Below are positions 27,873 through 38,246 of a stretch of DNA of 64,000 nt, piece after piece. The notes under the pieces are model-generated. The model was not told the DNA's origin. It searched no databases and saw nothing but the letters and a program-made list of their open reading frames with translations. Within the stretch, counting starts at the first letter, position 1, and every line of letters begins with the position of its first letter. The position numbers and the translations under genes are program-made. This stretch comes from Mycolicibacterium diernhoferi (GTDB lineage: Bacteria; Actinomycetota; Actinomycetes; Mycobacteriales; Mycobacteriaceae): positions 1,364,001 through 1,428,000 of the forward strand of contig NZ_CP080332.1 of assembly GCF_019456655.1 (NCBI RefSeq), in the 5' to 3' direction.

Positions 27873-28931
27873 ATGACCCAGACCTTCAATCCCCAGACCG
27901 ATGTGGGCGCCAACGCCATGCGCGCCGCCGTGGTCACCGAATTCGGTGCACCGTTGCAGATCTCCGAACTCACCCTTCCCGAGCCCGGCCCGGGCGAGGC
28001 TTTGGTGAAGCTGGAGACCTCAGGGGTCTGTCACACCGATCTGCATGCCGCACATGGAGATTGGCCGGTCAAACCCACCCCGCCGTTCGTGCCCGGTCAC
28101 GAGGGGTGCGGCACGGTGGTCGCGCTCGGGCCGGGGGTCGAGGACCTCGCGATCGGTGACAAGGTCGGCAACGCCTGGCTGTGGTCCGCGTGCGGCATCT
28201 GCGAGTACTGCCGCACCGGCTGGGAGACGTTGTGCGAGAAGCAGCAGAACGGCGGTTACTCGGTCAACGGCAGCTTCGGCACCTACATGGTGGTCAATGC
28301 CGCGTATGCGGCGCGAATCCCCGATGGCAGCGACCCGGTCGAGGTCGCGCCGATCCTGTGTGCCGGGGTGACGGTCTACAAGGGGCTCAAGGTCACCGAC
28401 ACTCGTCCGGGGCAATGGGTGGCGATCTCCGGGGTCGGTGGGCTGGGCCACGTCGCTGTGCAGTACGCGCGGGCGATGGGCCTGCGGGTGGTCGCCATCG
28501 ACATCGACGATGCGAAACTGGCGCTGGCGACGCGACTGGGCGCGGAGATCACCGTCAACGCAAAGACCTCCGACGTGGTGGCCGAGGTGCAGAAGGCCAC
28601 CGGCGGGGTACACGGTGTGCTGGTCACCGCGGTGCACCCGCAGGCGTTCGGCCAGGCGATCGGTCTGGCCCGCCGCGGCGGCACCATCGTGTTCAACGGT
28701 CTTCCTCCGGGGGACTTCCCGGCGCCGATCTTCGACATCGTGCTCAAGGGTCTGACCATCCGCGGTTCGATCGTCGGCACCCGTCAGGACATGGTCGAGG
28801 CACTGGACTTCTATGCCCGCGGCCTGATCCACCCGACAGTCGAGACCGCGTCACTGGACGACATCAACGACGTGTTCGGGCGGATGCAGCGTGGGGAGAT
28901 CGACGGCCGGGTGGTCATCGACTACCGATAG
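27873..28931 (+). CDS. Zinc-dependent alcohol dehydrogenase (AdhP-like)
   Basis: Interconverts primary alcohols and aldehydes with NAD(H). About 352 aa. Zinc ligands are visible: catalytic Cys and His in SGVCHTDLHAAHGDWP and PGHEGCGTV, and the structural four-cysteine loop CGICEYCRTGWETLC. The Rossmann motif GVGGLGHVAVQYARAMG follows. ATG 27873 has AGGAGCAGG 6-8 nt upstream; longer frames toward 27723 would cross the inverted repeat and are not favoured. It works naturally with the aldehyde dehydrogenase upstream in ethanol oxidation. Confidence 0.92.
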   Translation: MTQTFNPQTDVGANAMRAAVVTEFGAPLQISELTLPEPGPGEALVKLETSGVCHTDLHAAHGDWPVKPTPPFVPGHEGCGTVVALGPGVEDLAIGDKVGNAWLWSACGICEYCRTGWETLCEKQQNGGYSVNGSFGTYMVVNAAYAARIPDGSDPVEVAPILCAGVTVYKGLKVTDTRPGQWVAISGVGGLGHVAVQYARAMGLRVVAIDIDDAKLALATRLGAEITVNAKTSDVVAEVQKATGGVHGVLVTAVHPQAFGQAIGLARRGGTIVFNGLPPGDFPAPIFDIVLKGLTIRGSIVGTRQDMVEALDFYARGLIHPTVETASLDDINDVFGRMQRGEIDGRVVIDYR

Positions 28932-29011
28932 CCGCGTCTCTCCGCGCGTCATACCGACATGGGGCATGCTGATCCTGCTCGGATACAACCGTTTCGACAG
29001 TAGGAGCAGCA

Positions 29012-30529
29012 TTGCCCGATTTCGTCGCGGCCATCGATCGGGGGACCACCAGCACGCGCGCCATGATCTTCGATCACGCCGGTGCCGAGGTCGGCCGCCA
29101 CCAGTTGGAGCACGAGCAGATCATGCCGCGGGCCGGCTGGGTGGAGCACAACCCGGTGGAGATCTGGGAGCGCACCGTGTCGGTGTTGCTCTCGGCGCTC
29201 AACAACACCGACCTGCAGCCCGAAGATCTTGCCGCACTCGGGATCACCAATCAGCGTGAGACGACGCTGGTGTGGAACAGGCACACCGGCCGGCCGTACT
29301 ACAACGCCATCGTCTGGCAGGACACCCGCACCGACCGGATCGCCACGGCACTGGACCGCGACGGCCGCGGTGACGTCATCCGCCGCAAGGCCGGCCTACC
29401 GCCGGCCACCTACTTCTCCGGCGGCAAGATCCAGTGGATCCTGGAGAACGTCGACGGGGTGGCCGAGGCCGCCGAAAAGGGTGACGCGTTGTTCGGCACC
29501 AGCGACTCCTGGGTGCTGTGGAATCTGACCGGCGGTACCCGCGGCGGGGTGCACGTCACCGATGTGACCAACGCCAGCCGGACCATGCTGATGAACCTGG
29601 AGACCCTGGATTGGGACGATGAGTTGTTGTCCTTCTTCAAGATTCCCCGGCAGATGCTGCCGCAGATCCGGCCGTCCTCCTCGCCGGAGCCCTACGGTGT
29701 GACGCTGGGCGCCGGACCGCTGGGCGGCGAGGTGCCGGTGACCGGCATCCTCGGTGACCAGCAGGCCGCGATGGTCGGGCAGGTGTGTCTGAAGGCCGGC
29801 GAGGCCAAGAACACCTACGGCACGGGAAACTTCCTGCTGCTGAACACCGGTGAGAAGATCGTCCGCTCGGAGAACGGCCTGCTGACCACGGTGTGTTACC
29901 AGTTCGGGGACGCCAAACCGGTGTACGCCCTTGAAGGTTCCATCGCCGTCACCGGTTCGGCGGTGCAGTGGTTGCGTGATCAGCTGGGCATCATCAGTGG
30001 CGCGGCGCAGAGCGAGTCGCTGGCCCGGCAGGTCGAGGACAACGGCGGGGTGTACTTCGTCCCGGCGTTCTCCGGGTTGTTCGCCCCGTACTGGCGCTCC
30101 GATGCCCGGGGCGCCATCGTCGGGCTGTCCCGGTTCAACACCAACGCCCACGTGGCGCGCGCGACGCTGGAGGCCATCTGCTACCAGAGTCGGGACGTGG
30201 TGGACGCCATGGAAGCCGATTCCGGTGTGCACCTTGAGGTTCTGAAGGTCGACGGCGGCATCACGGCCAACTCGCTGTGCATGCAGATCCAGGCCGATGT
30301 GTTGGGCGTCGACGTCGTCAAACCCGTGGTCGCCGAAACCACGGCGCTGGGTGCGGCGTATGCCGCGGGGCTGGCGGTGGGATTCTGGGACGGCCCAGAT
30401 GACTTGCGGGCCAACTGGCAAGAGGGGAGGCGCTGGAGTTCGGCGTGGTCGGAGCAGCAGCGAAACGATGGTTACGCGGGGTGGCAGAAGGCCGTCCGGC
30501 GCACCCTGGATTGGGTCGACGTGTCCTGA
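29012..30529 (+). CDS. glpK: Glycerol kinase
   Basis: Phosphorylates glycerol to sn-glycerol 3-phosphate with ATP. A full-length 505-residue FGGY-family protein: [18 protein letters not shown] at the N-terminus, substrate loop [26 protein letters not shown], and the C-terminal [19 protein letters not shown]. The start is TTG 29012, preceded by TAGGAGCAGCA. It lies 80 bp after the alcohol dehydrogenase on the same strand. Its presence among C2/ethanolamine genes suggests use of phospholipid head-group products (glycerol plus ethanolamine), an inference from context. Confidence 0.95.
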   Translation: MPDFVAAIDRGTTSTRAMIFDHAGAEVGRHQLEHEQIMPRAGWVEHNPVEIWERTVSVLLSALNNTDLQPEDLAALGITNQRETTLVWNRHTGRPYYNAIVWQDTRTDRIATALDRDGRGDVIRRKAGLPPATYFSGGKIQWILENVDGVAEAAEKGDALFGTSDSWVLWNLTGGTRGGVHVTDVTNASRTMLMNLETLDWDDELLSFFKIPRQMLPQIRPSSSPEPYGVTLGAGPLGGEVPVTGILGDQQAAMVGQVCLKAGEAKNTYGTGNFLLLNTGEKIVRSENGLLTTVCYQFGDAKPVYALEGSIAVTGSAVQWLRDQLGIISGAAQSESLARQVEDNGGVYFVPAFSGLFAPYWRSDARGAIVGLSRFNTNAHVARATLEAICYQSRDVVDAMEADSGVHLEVLKVDGGITANSLCMQIQADVLGVDVVKPVVAETTALGAAYAAGLAVGFWDGPDDLRANWQEGRRWSSAWSEQQRNDGYAGWQKAVRRTLDWVDVS

Positions 30530-30762
30530 TGCCGGCCGCGGTCGTGTCGGGGTGGACACGGGGGCGCCGACAGACGATACTGCTGATCAAAGGTTGGGTA
30601 TCAGACCTTTAGGCTGCCTCAGTGGCGAGCAGTCGAACGCTGAAAGTCCGCTTTCCCGGTCAGCCCGGTGGCTGGCAGTAACCAGGCGCCACCCGGCGCA
30701 GCGCGAGAGCCAACAACCCCACACAACCAAGCTGTATTGCTCCCCGAACGAAGGAGTTCGAA

Positions 30763-32175
30763 GTGGCCGGTGTCGAAGAACACCTCGAGAGTGCGGACTA
30801 TCTGCAGAAACGCCAACTGAAGTCCGGCAGCGCGGGCTGGTTGCTGCTGGCCGGCCTCGGCGTCAGCTACGTCATCTCCGGTGACTACTCCGGCTGGAAC
30901 TTCGGGCTGGAGCAGGGCGGCTTCGGCGGCCTGGCCATCGCCGCGGTCATCATCGCCGGCATGTACCTGGCCCTGGTGCTGGGTATGGCCGAGTTGTCCT
31001 CGGCGCTGCCCGCCGCCGGTGGGGGATACACCTTCGCCCGGCGCGCGTTGGGGCCGTGGGGCGGTTTCGCCACCGGCACAGCGATTCTGATCGAGTACGC
31101 GATCGCGCCCGCGGCCATCGCCACCTTCATCGGTGCCTACGTCGAATCCCTCGGGCTGTTCGGTATCACCAGCGGCTGGTGGATCTACCTGGCCGCGTAC
31201 GCGTTGTTCATCGGTATCCACCTGGCCGGTGTCGGTGAGGCTCTCAAGGTGATGTTCGTGATCACCGCCATCGCCCTGGTCGGCCTGCTGGTCTTCGCGA
31301 TCGCCGCGATCGGGCATTTCGACATCGCCAACCTGACCGACATGGCCGTCGACGACACCGCCGCCGGCGCCTCGTCCTGGCTGCCGCACGGCTATATCGG
31401 CATCTGGGCGGCGATCCCGTTCGCCATCTGGTTCTTCCTCGCCATCGAAGGGGTGCCGCTGGCCGCCGAGGAGACCGCCAACCCCGAACGCAACGTCCCG
31501 CGCGGCATCATCGCCGGCATGGGCGTCCTGCTGGTCACCTGTGTCACCGTGCTGTTCCTGACCACCGGAGCCGGTGGCGCAGAAGCGATGTCGACCTCAG
31601 GCAACCCGCTGGTGGAGGCGCTCGGTGACGGCACCGCCGCGAAGGTGGTCAACTACATCGGGCTGGCCGGTCTGATCGCGAGCTTCTTCTCGATCATCTA
31701 CGCCTACTCGCGGCAGCTGTTCGCGCTGTCGCGCGCCGGCTACCTGCCGAGGGCGCTGTCGGTGACCAACAAGCGCAAGGCGCCCACCCTGGCGCTGATC
31801 ATCCCCGGCATCATCGGCTTCGTGCTGTCGCTGACCGGCCAGGGCGACCTGCTGCTGAACATGGCCGTGTTCGGCGCGGCGCTGAGCTACGTGCTGATGA
31901 TGGTCAGCCACATCGTGCTGCGGGTACGCGAACCCGATATGCCGCGGCCCTACCGGACCCCCGGCGGCGCGGTGACCACCGGTTTCGCACTGGTCATCGC
32001 GGTGCTCGCGGTCATCGCGACCTTCCTGGTCAACCCGGTCGCGGCCGGCTGGTGCCTGGCCGTGTTCGCCGCGTTCATGCTGTATTTCGCGGTCTACAGC
32101 CGGCACAAGTTGGTGGCCAACTCTCCCGATGAGGAGTTCGCCATGCTCGCGAGTGCGGAGAGTGAACTGAAGTGA
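30763..32175 (+). CDS. Ethanolamine permease (APC superfamily)
   Basis: Inner-membrane importer, 470 aa, about 12 helices, of the amino acid-polyamine-organocation superfamily. Family-type segments include GWLLLAGLGVSYVISGDYSG at the N-terminus and EGVPLAAEETANPERNVPRG. Overlap of its stop with the eutB start (GTGA) fixes its role as ethanolamine uptake. The start is GTG 30763 with GAAGGAG upstream. The 233-bp gap before it contains AAAGGT-N10-ACCTTT (30589-30610), a possible operator or weak hairpin. Confidence 0.9.
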   Translation: MAGVEEHLESADYLQKRQLKSGSAGWLLLAGLGVSYVISGDYSGWNFGLEQGGFGGLAIAAVIIAGMYLALVLGMAELSSALPAAGGGYTFARRALGPWGGFATGTAILIEYAIAPAAIATFIGAYVESLGLFGITSGWWIYLAAYALFIGIHLAGVGEALKVMFVITAIALVGLLVFAIAAIGHFDIANLTDMAVDDTAAGASSWLPHGYIGIWAAIPFAIWFFLAIEGVPLAAEETANPERNVPRGIIAGMGVLLVTCVTVLFLTTGAGGAEAMSTSGNPLVEALGDGTAAKVVNYIGLAGLIASFFSIIYAYSRQLFALSRAGYLPRALSVTNKRKAPTLALIIPGIIGFVLSLTGQGDLLLNMAVFGAALSYVLMMVSHIVLRVREPDMPRPYRTPGGAVTTGFALVIAVLAVIATFLVNPVAAGWCLAVFAAFMLYFAVYSRHKLVANSPDEEFAMLASAESELK

Positions 32176-33584
32176 TCTACCGGCAGCAGATCTCGGGCGT
32201 GAACTACGCCTTCGACGGACTCGTGGAGGTGCTGGCCAAGGCCACACCGCTGCGCTCGGGCGACCAGCTCGCCGGGTGCGCGGCAGAGCACGACGCCGAA
32301 CGGGCGGCCGCCGCCTGGGTGCTCGCAGATCTGCCGCTGCAGACCTTCCTCAACGAGGACATCGTCGCGTACGAGACCGACGAGGTCACCCGGCTGATCA
32401 TGGACACCCATGACCGCCAAGCCTTTTCGGCCATCTCGGCGCTGACCGTCGGCGGCCTGCGGGACTGGCTGCTGGAAACCTCCTCGCACGACGACAGTGC
32501 CGCCCGGATCGCGGCCATCGCCGGAGGGCTCACCCCCGAGATGGTGGCCGCGGTCAGCAAGATCATGCGCAACCAGGACCTCATCGCGGTCGCGGCCGCC
32601 GCCGAGGTCACCGCCGCGTTCCGCACCACCATCGGGCTGCCGGGCACCCTGGCGACCCGGCTGCAGCCCAACCATCCCACCGACGATCCCCGCGGCATCG
32701 CCGCCGCGGTGCTCGACGGGCTGCTGCTGGGGTGCGGGGACGCGGTGATCGGCATCAACCCGGCCACCGACTCCCCGCACGCCACCTCGGATCTGCTGCA
32801 TCTGCTCGACTCCATCCGGACCCGCTACGACATCCCGGTGCAGTCCTGCGTGCTGTCGCACATCACCACCACCATCGGCCTGATCGAGGAGGGGGCACCG
32901 GTCGACCTGGTGTTCCAATCCATCGCCGGCACCGAGGGCGCCAACTCCGCGTTCGGCGTGAACATCGCGCTGCTGCGTGAAGGACGGGATGCCGCAACGG
33001 CTCTCGGTCGCGGCACCGTCGGCGACAACGTGATGTACCTGGAGACCGGGCAGGGGTCCGCCCTGAGTTCGGGGACGCACCTGGGCGTCGGCGGCAAGCC
33101 GGTCGATCAGCAGACCCTGGAGACCAGGGCCTATGCGGTGGCCCGGGACCTGAACCCGCTACTGGTCAACACCGTCGTCGGTTTCATCGGCCCGGAGTAC
33201 CTCTACGACGGGAAGCAGATCATCCGGGCCGGGCTGGAGGACCACTTCTGCGGCAAGCTGCTCGGGCTGCCGATGGGTGTGGACGTCTGCTACACCAACC
33301 ACGCCGAAGCCGACCAGAACGATATGGACACCCTGCTGACGCTGTTGGCCGCGGCCCGCGCGGCGTTCGTCATCACGGTGCCCGGCGCCGACGATGTGAT
33401 GCTCGGCTACCAGAGCCTGTCCTTCCACGATGTGCTCACCACCCGGCGGACCCTGGGGCTGCGGCCCGCCCCGGAGTTCGAAGCCTGGATGCAACGGGTC
33501 GGCATGGTCGACGACGCCGGGCGGCTGACCCCCTTCGATCTGACGCACTCACCGCTGCGCGCGCTCACCCAGGCGCCGGCATGA
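32172..33584 (+). CDS. eutB: Ethanolamine ammonia-lyase large subunit
   Basis: Adenosylcobalamin-dependent catalytic subunit that converts ethanolamine to acetaldehyde and ammonia. The 470-residue sequence is full length and contains the barrel segments LQTFLNEDIVAYETDEVTR, GINPATDSPHATSDLLHLLD and IAGTEGANSAFGVNIALLRE typical of EutB. The GTG start overlaps the permease stop (GTGA) and the end overlaps eutC (ATGA). Acetaldehyde produced here would feed the aldehyde dehydrogenase at 26180. No microcompartment shell genes accompany it, so the reaction appears to be cytosolic. Confidence 0.95.
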   Translation: MIYRQQISGVNYAFDGLVEVLAKATPLRSGDQLAGCAAEHDAERAAAAWVLADLPLQTFLNEDIVAYETDEVTRLIMDTHDRQAFSAISALTVGGLRDWLLETSSHDDSAARIAAIAGGLTPEMVAAVSKIMRNQDLIAVAAAAEVTAAFRTTIGLPGTLATRLQPNHPTDDPRGIAAAVLDGLLLGCGDAVIGINPATDSPHATSDLLHLLDSIRTRYDIPVQSCVLSHITTTIGLIEEGAPVDLVFQSIAGTEGANSAFGVNIALLREGRDAATALGRGTVGDNVMYLETGQGSALSSGTHLGVGGKPVDQQTLETRAYAVARDLNPLLVNTVVGFIGPEYLYDGKQIIRAGLEDHFCGKLLGLPMGVDVCYTNHAEADQNDMDTLLTLLAAARAAFVITVPGADDVMLGYQSLSFHDVLTTRRTLGLRPAPEFEAWMQRVGMVDDAGRLTPFDLTHSPLRALTQAPA

Positions 33585-34357
33585 CCGCGCAGGATCCCGC
33601 GGTCCGGGAGTTCTGGGACGACCTGCGCAAAACCACCCAGGCCCGGATCGGCTTGGGCCGGGCCGGAACGGCGCTGCCCACCCGCGAGGTCCTGGAACTG
33701 GCGGCCGCGCACGCCGCGGCCCGCGACGCCGTGCACATCCCGCTGGATGTGCAGGAGATCTGCGGAGCTGTTCGTTCGGTCGGGATCGGCGAACCGGTGG
33801 CCGTGACCAGCCGCGCCACCTCCCGCGACGAATACCTGCGCCGCCCCGACCTGGGCCGGGTGCCGGCCGAGGACATGGAGGTGCCGCACAGCCCGGCCGA
33901 TATCGGCTTCGTGCTGGCCGACGGGCTGTCGCCGACGGCGCTGAGCCATCACGGCGCCGCGCTGCTGGGCGCGTTGGTCGAGCAGCTTCGCGACCGGTAC
34001 ACCCTGGCGCCCCCGGTCATCGCCACCCAGGCCCGCGTCGCATTGGGCGATCACATCGCCGCCCGGCAGGGGGTGCGCACCGTGGCGGTGATCATCGGGG
34101 AACGCCCCGGTCTGAGCGTCGCCGACAGCCTCGGCATCTATCTCACGCACCTGCCCCGGCCGGGGTGCACCGACGCCGACCGCAACTGCATCTCCAACAT
34201 CCATCCACCCGACGGGCTGGGCTACGCCGAGGCGGCCCGGGTGGCGGCCGGGCTGGTCGGTGGGGCGGTGGCACTCGGCCGCTCGGGCGTCGGCCTCAAG
34301 GACACCTCGCGCCTGGAACTGGGCGCCCAACCTACGGTGGACGGGGAAATCGCCTGA
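33581..34357 (+). CDS. eutC: Ethanolamine ammonia-lyase small subunit
   Basis: Small subunit (258 aa) that completes the cobalamin-binding site of ethanolamine ammonia-lyase. Recognisable segments are RTPAR-like TSRATSRDEYLRRPDLGR, DIGFVLADGLSPTALSHHG and ISNIHPPDGLGYAEAARV. ATG 33581 overlaps the eutB stop by 4 nt. It is the last gene of the permease-eutBC unit, about 190 bp before rplM. Confidence 0.95.
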   Translation: MTAQDPAVREFWDDLRKTTQARIGLGRAGTALPTREVLELAAAHAAARDAVHIPLDVQEICGAVRSVGIGEPVAVTSRATSRDEYLRRPDLGRVPAEDMEVPHSPADIGFVLADGLSPTALSHHGAALLGALVEQLRDRYTLAPPVIATQARVALGDHIAARQGVRTVAVIIGERPGLSVADSLGIYLTHLPRPGCTDADRNCISNIHPPDGLGYAEAARVAAGLVGGAVALGRSGVGLKDTSRLELGAQPTVDGEIA

Positions 34358-34398
34358 GGGTGCGGGTTTCCGGTATCACCGCGGCCGCCGGACGCGTT

Positions 34399-34428
34399 TT
34401 GACCTGGGCGGATAACGACCGGTAAGCT
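34399..34428 (+). promoter_or_regulatory. Vegetative promoter of rplM-rpsI
   Basis: TTGACC (34399-34404), 18-nt spacer, TAAGCT (34423-34428), a good match to the mycobacterial housekeeping promoter. It would give a leader of about 115 nt before the rplM GTG at 34551, long enough for an r-protein autoregulatory structure, though none was proven by eye. Confidence 0.65.
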
Positions 34429-34550
34429 GCTCGGTTGGCGTGAGCTGCCCTTCGCCGGGCGCACGGGTCCCGGGTCAACGTCGGTCGCCGGAATCCTGAA
34501 TCGCGTCCGCCTGACCGGCATCAATAACCCGAGAGAAGAAGGTAAGCACT

Positions 34551-34990
34551 GTGCCTACTTACACGCCGAAGGCGGGTGACACCACGCGTTCGTGGTACGT
34601 CATCGACGCCCAAGACGTGGTGCTCGGCCGTCTCGCCGTCGAAGCAGCCAAGCTGCTCCGCGGCAAGCACAAGCCGACATTCACGCCCAACGTCGACGGT
34701 GGCGACTTCGTCATCGTCATCAATGCCGAGAAGATCGCCGTCAGCGGCGACAAGCTCACCAACAAGTTCGCTTACAGCCACTCGGGTTACCCCGGCGGCC
34801 TGCGCAAGCGCTCCATCGGTGAACTGCTGGAGAAGCACCCCACCCGGGTCGTGGAGAACGCGATCATCGGGATGCTGCCGCACACCAAGCTGAGCCGCCA
34901 GGTTCAGAAGAAGCTGAAGGTGTACGCCGGCCCGGATCATCCGCACGCCGCGCAGCAGCCGATTCCGTTCGAGATCAAGCAGGTGGCGCA

Positions 34991-34994
<4 letters not shown>
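34551..34994 (+). CDS. rplM: 50S ribosomal protein L13
   Basis: Component of the large ribosomal subunit, 147 aa, full length. Family segments: [37 protein letters not shown] and [20 protein letters not shown]. The GTG start follows AGAGAAGAAGG. It overlaps rpsI by 4 nt and is driven by the promoter at 34399. In M. tuberculosis rplM lies directly after esxT; here about 11 kb of catabolic genes intervene. Confidence 0.98.
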
Positions 34995-35512
<518 letters not shown>

Positions 35513-35528
35513 TCTGCTCTGCTTTACA

Positions 35529-35574
35529 CCGCCGGGTGTGGATTCCGATCCACACCCGGCGGTTTTCTTTTTTT
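35529..35574 (+). terminator. Rho-independent terminator of rplM-rpsI
   Basis: Perfect 15-bp stem (CCGCCGGGTGTGGAT / ATCCACACCCGGCGG) with a TCCG loop, followed by a T-rich tract (35563-35574). A textbook intrinsic terminator, unusual in its clarity for this genome. Confidence 0.95.
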
Positions 35575-35910
35575 CGTGACCTTGTTTGCTCGGGGCCGCG
35601 GGGCACCCGGGTGCCGATCGCGGGGTCGAGCAGCGCGAAGGGGGCACTCCGGCACTGTTCAGTGGGAAATCGGCGACGATACCGGGGCCGGTCGGCGGGG
35701 ACCATGATCGGCGCGACGAGGCGTTGGCTCGTTCGGCGGGGTTCGCAGGAGATCGGGCCGGGCATGTTTGAGATCGCCCTCGACGGTGCAAACCCTGGGA
35801 GTGGAGCGGGGACGCCGTCGTGCGTCCGAGGCAGACCGAATCTGTCGCCGGAACGAGTCAGTCAGCTCGTGGGGGACCGGACCGCTTCACTGACTGAAAG
35901 GATGAATGTC
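35575..35910. other. 336-bp gap between rpsI terminator and secreted protein
   Basis: Non-coding region ending in the ribosome-binding site AAAGGA of the next gene. It must hold that gene's promoter, but I could not assign one. No repeat or RNA gene is evident. The open frame running through it lacks supporting start signals and is not called. Confidence 0.5.
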
Positions 35911-36399
35911 TTGAAGACGAGCACTTTGACCCGCGTAACTGCCGGTGCCGCCATGGGCGGAGCATTTCTACTGTTCGGAGGCGCCGCGGCGGCCAACGCC
36001 GAGCCCGGCGACGGACGAGTAGACCTCGCGATCGGGACGGCAGGCGTGCTGACCGGCGTGCCTATCGAGACTGCTTCGAAGATCGCCGCCGGTGTCTGCG
36101 ATGCCGACCAGTCGACCATCGCATCCACCGCCGAGAGCGTGGACGCCAGCGGCGCCCAGCAGAGCGTCTGCACCAGCCCCGAGATCGGCGCCGTCGACTT
36201 CCGGCAGAACACCACCGGCGCCGAGGCCGGCACCTCCGGCGTGATCGATGCGCCGGGTACCGCGGAGGGCACCTCGTACTCCGAGGAGCCCACCGAGCAG
36301 CCGGCGCCTGACGTGACCGGCGATGAGGAGACCGCCGTCGAGGACGGTGAGACTCCTGTCACCACCACGACCGTTCCCGTACCGAGCCCGGTCGGCTGA
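35911..36399 (+). CDS. Secreted acidic protein of unknown function
   Basis: A 162-residue exported protein. A signal peptide spans about residues 1-30 with a cleavage site after AAANA, before EPGDG. The mature part has two cysteines that may pair, and a C-terminus rich in Glu, Thr and Pro (low complexity, likely extended). The start is TTG 35911, because AAAGGA lies 8 nt upstream; ATG 35902 is too close to that site. It stands alone between rpsI and glmM. No family recognised. Confidence 0.7.
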   Translation: MKTSTLTRVTAGAAMGGAFLLFGGAAAANAEPGDGRVDLAIGTAGVLTGVPIETASKIAAGVCDADQSTIASTAESVDASGAQQSVCTSPEIGAVDFRQNTTGAEAGTSGVIDAPGTAEGTSYSEEPTEQPAPDVTGDEETAVEDGETPVTTTTVPVPSPVG

Positions 36400-36549
36400 T
36401 CTGGTCCGCTAGCACCACCACCGCCCGCGCCCACCTGGGGTGCGGGCGGTGCCTCGTTCCGGGCGGACCCGGATACCGATTCGGTACCTACTCGGGCGTA
36501 CGAGTTGCCGGTTGGCTCTTTGGGTGCTTTCTGTGAGAAATTTATGGGC

Positions 36550-37887
36550 ATGGCTCGACTGTTCGGCACCGACGGCGTGCGCGGAGTCGCCAATCGCGAT
36601 CTGACCGCAGAGTTGGCGGTGGCCCTCGGTTCGGCCGCCGCCCGACGGTTGACGTCGGCCGGGACCGCCCGGCGCCGGATCGCCGTGGTGGGACGCGACC
36701 CGCGGGCCAGCGGCGAGATGCTGGAGGCGGCGGTCATCGCCGGAATCACCAGCGAGGGCATCGACGCACTGCGGGTCGGTGTGCTGCCCACCCCCGCGGT
36801 GGCCTATCTGACCAATGCGTATGACGCCGACTTCGGCGTGATGATCTCCGCATCGCACAATCCGATGCCTGACAACGGCATCAAGATCTTCGGCCCCGGC
36901 GGGCACAAGCTGGATGACGCCACCGAGGACCGCATCGAGGAACTCCTGAACTCCGGGCCGGGGACACGCCCGGTGGGCGCCGGCATCGGGCGCGTGGTCG
37001 ACGCCGAGGACGCTCTGGACCGGTATCTGCGCCACGCCGCCAAGGCCGTCACCGCCCGGCTGGACGGCATCAAGGTCGTGGTGGACTGCGCGAACGGCGC
37101 AGCCTCGGTGGCCGCGCCGCTGGCCTACCGCGCGGCCGGCGCCGAGGTGATCACGCTGCACGCCGACCCGGACGGTCTCAACATCAACGACCGCTGCGGA
37201 TCCACCCACATGGAGGTCCTGCAGGAGGCCGTGTTGGCGCACGGTGCCGACCTCGGGCTGGCCCACGACGGCGACGCCGACCGATGCCTGGCCGTCGACG
37301 CCACCGGTGCCCTCATCGACGGCGACGCCATCATGGTGATGATGGCGCTGGCCATGCAGGAGGCCGGTGAACTGGCTTCCAACACCCTGGTCGCCACCGT
37401 GATGAGCAACCTCGGCCTGCACCTGGCGATGCGCGCAGCCGGGATCGAGGTGCGCACCACCGCCGTCGGCGACCGCTATGTGCTCGAAGAACTGCGGGCC
37501 GGGGAATTCTCGCTGGGCGGTGAGCAGTCCGGCCACATCGTGCTGCCGAGCTTCGGCACCACCGGCGACGGGATCGTGACCGGCCTGCGGGTGATGTCGC
37601 GAATGGCCCAGACCGGGGTATCGCTGGCCGCGCTGTGTGAGCCGATGCACACCCTGCCCCAGGTGTTGATCAATGTGGCGGTTGCCGACAAGGCCACCGT
37701 CGCAGAAGCCGTTTCGGTGCGTGCGGCGGTCGCCGAGGCCGAGGCCGAGCTCGGGGACACCGGCCGGATTCTGTTGCGGCCGTCGGGAACCGAGCAGGTG
37801 GTACGGGTGATGGTGGAGGCTGCCGACGAGGTCACCGCGCGCCAGCTCGCGGCCCGGGTGGCCGAATCGGTCAGCCGGCAGGGCTAG
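36550..37887 (+). CDS. glmM: Phosphoglucosamine mutase
   Basis: Converts glucosamine-6-phosphate to glucosamine-1-phosphate for peptidoglycan and UDP-GlcNAc synthesis. 445 aa, full length. Starts [19 protein letters not shown]; the phosphoserine loop is [18 protein letters not shown], the metal loop is [13 protein letters not shown], the sugar loop is [10 protein letters not shown] and the phosphate loop is [17 protein letters not shown] 36550 is preferred over ATG 36544 because it gives the family-standard N-terminus. Position after rplM-rpsI matches M. tuberculosis. Confidence 0.97.
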   Translation: MARLFGTDGVRGVANRDLTAELAVALGSAAARRLTSAGTARRRIAVVGRDPRASGEMLEAAVIAGITSEGIDALRVGVLPTPAVAYLTNAYDADFGVMISASHNPMPDNGIKIFGPGGHKLDDATEDRIEELLNSGPGTRPVGAGIGRVVDAEDALDRYLRHAAKAVTARLDGIKVVVDCANGAASVAAPLAYRAAGAEVITLHADPDGLNINDRCGSTHMEVLQEAVLAHGADLGLAHDGDADRCLAVDATGALIDGDAIMVMMALAMQEAGELASNTLVATVMSNLGLHLAMRAAGIEVRTTAVGDRYVLEELRAGEFSLGGEQSGHIVLPSFGTTGDGIVTGLRVMSRMAQTGVSLAALCEPMHTLPQVLINVAVADKATVAEAVSVRAAVAEAEAELGDTGRILLRPSGTEQVVRVMVEAADEVTARQLAARVAESVSRQG

Positions 37888-37936
37888 TTTCACCCGACAG
37901 GGAACCGATCGCAGCGCTGCTGCGTCCAATTCGGGT

Positions 37937-38242
37937 ATGGGATTCATCGACGCTGCCCGGGTGGATGTCGCCGCCGTCCTCGACGCCGCGCACCGCTACG
38001 ACACCGCGGCCGGGATGCTGGACGGTGCGGTGCAACGATGCGTGACCGCGCTGGTCTTCGGGGGCGCGCGGGCCGGCCGCGAGTACAACGCCGAGGGTGA
38101 GGACGTGCGACGGGCCGTCGACCGGGCCGTCGTGGCCCTGCGCGAGTGGTCCCGCAGCTGCCGGGACGTGGCCGCCCAGCTGAGGGTGTCGGCGGCCGAG
38201 TATGAACAGGTCGACGACCGCGCCGCGCGCCGGATCGGGTGA
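37937..38242 (+). CDS. Small helical ESX-associated protein (Rv3440c-like)
   Basis: A 101-residue alpha-helical protein, size and layout of WXG100-like proteins but without a clear W-x-G turn (the centre reads FGGARAGREYNAEGEDVRRA). It lies directly after glmM and 4 bp before the larger partner gene, as Rv3440c-Rv3439c do in M. tuberculosis. It may form a complex with the N-terminal helical domain of the next protein; function unknown. Confidence 0.75.
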   Translation: MGFIDAARVDVAAVLDAAHRYDTAAGMLDGAVQRCVTALVFGGARAGREYNAEGEDVRRAVDRAVVALREWSRSCRDVAAQLRVSAAEYEQVDDRAARRIG

Positions 38243-38246
38243 GGCG

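Noticed and set aside
32172..34357. Ethanolamine bacterial microcompartment locus
   Set aside because: No shell-domain proteins or eutA/E/J-type genes occur in the window.
36409..37947. Large minus-strand frame opposite glmM (512 codons)
   Set aside because: A shadow of glmM; no start signal or domain, and glmM itself is unambiguous.
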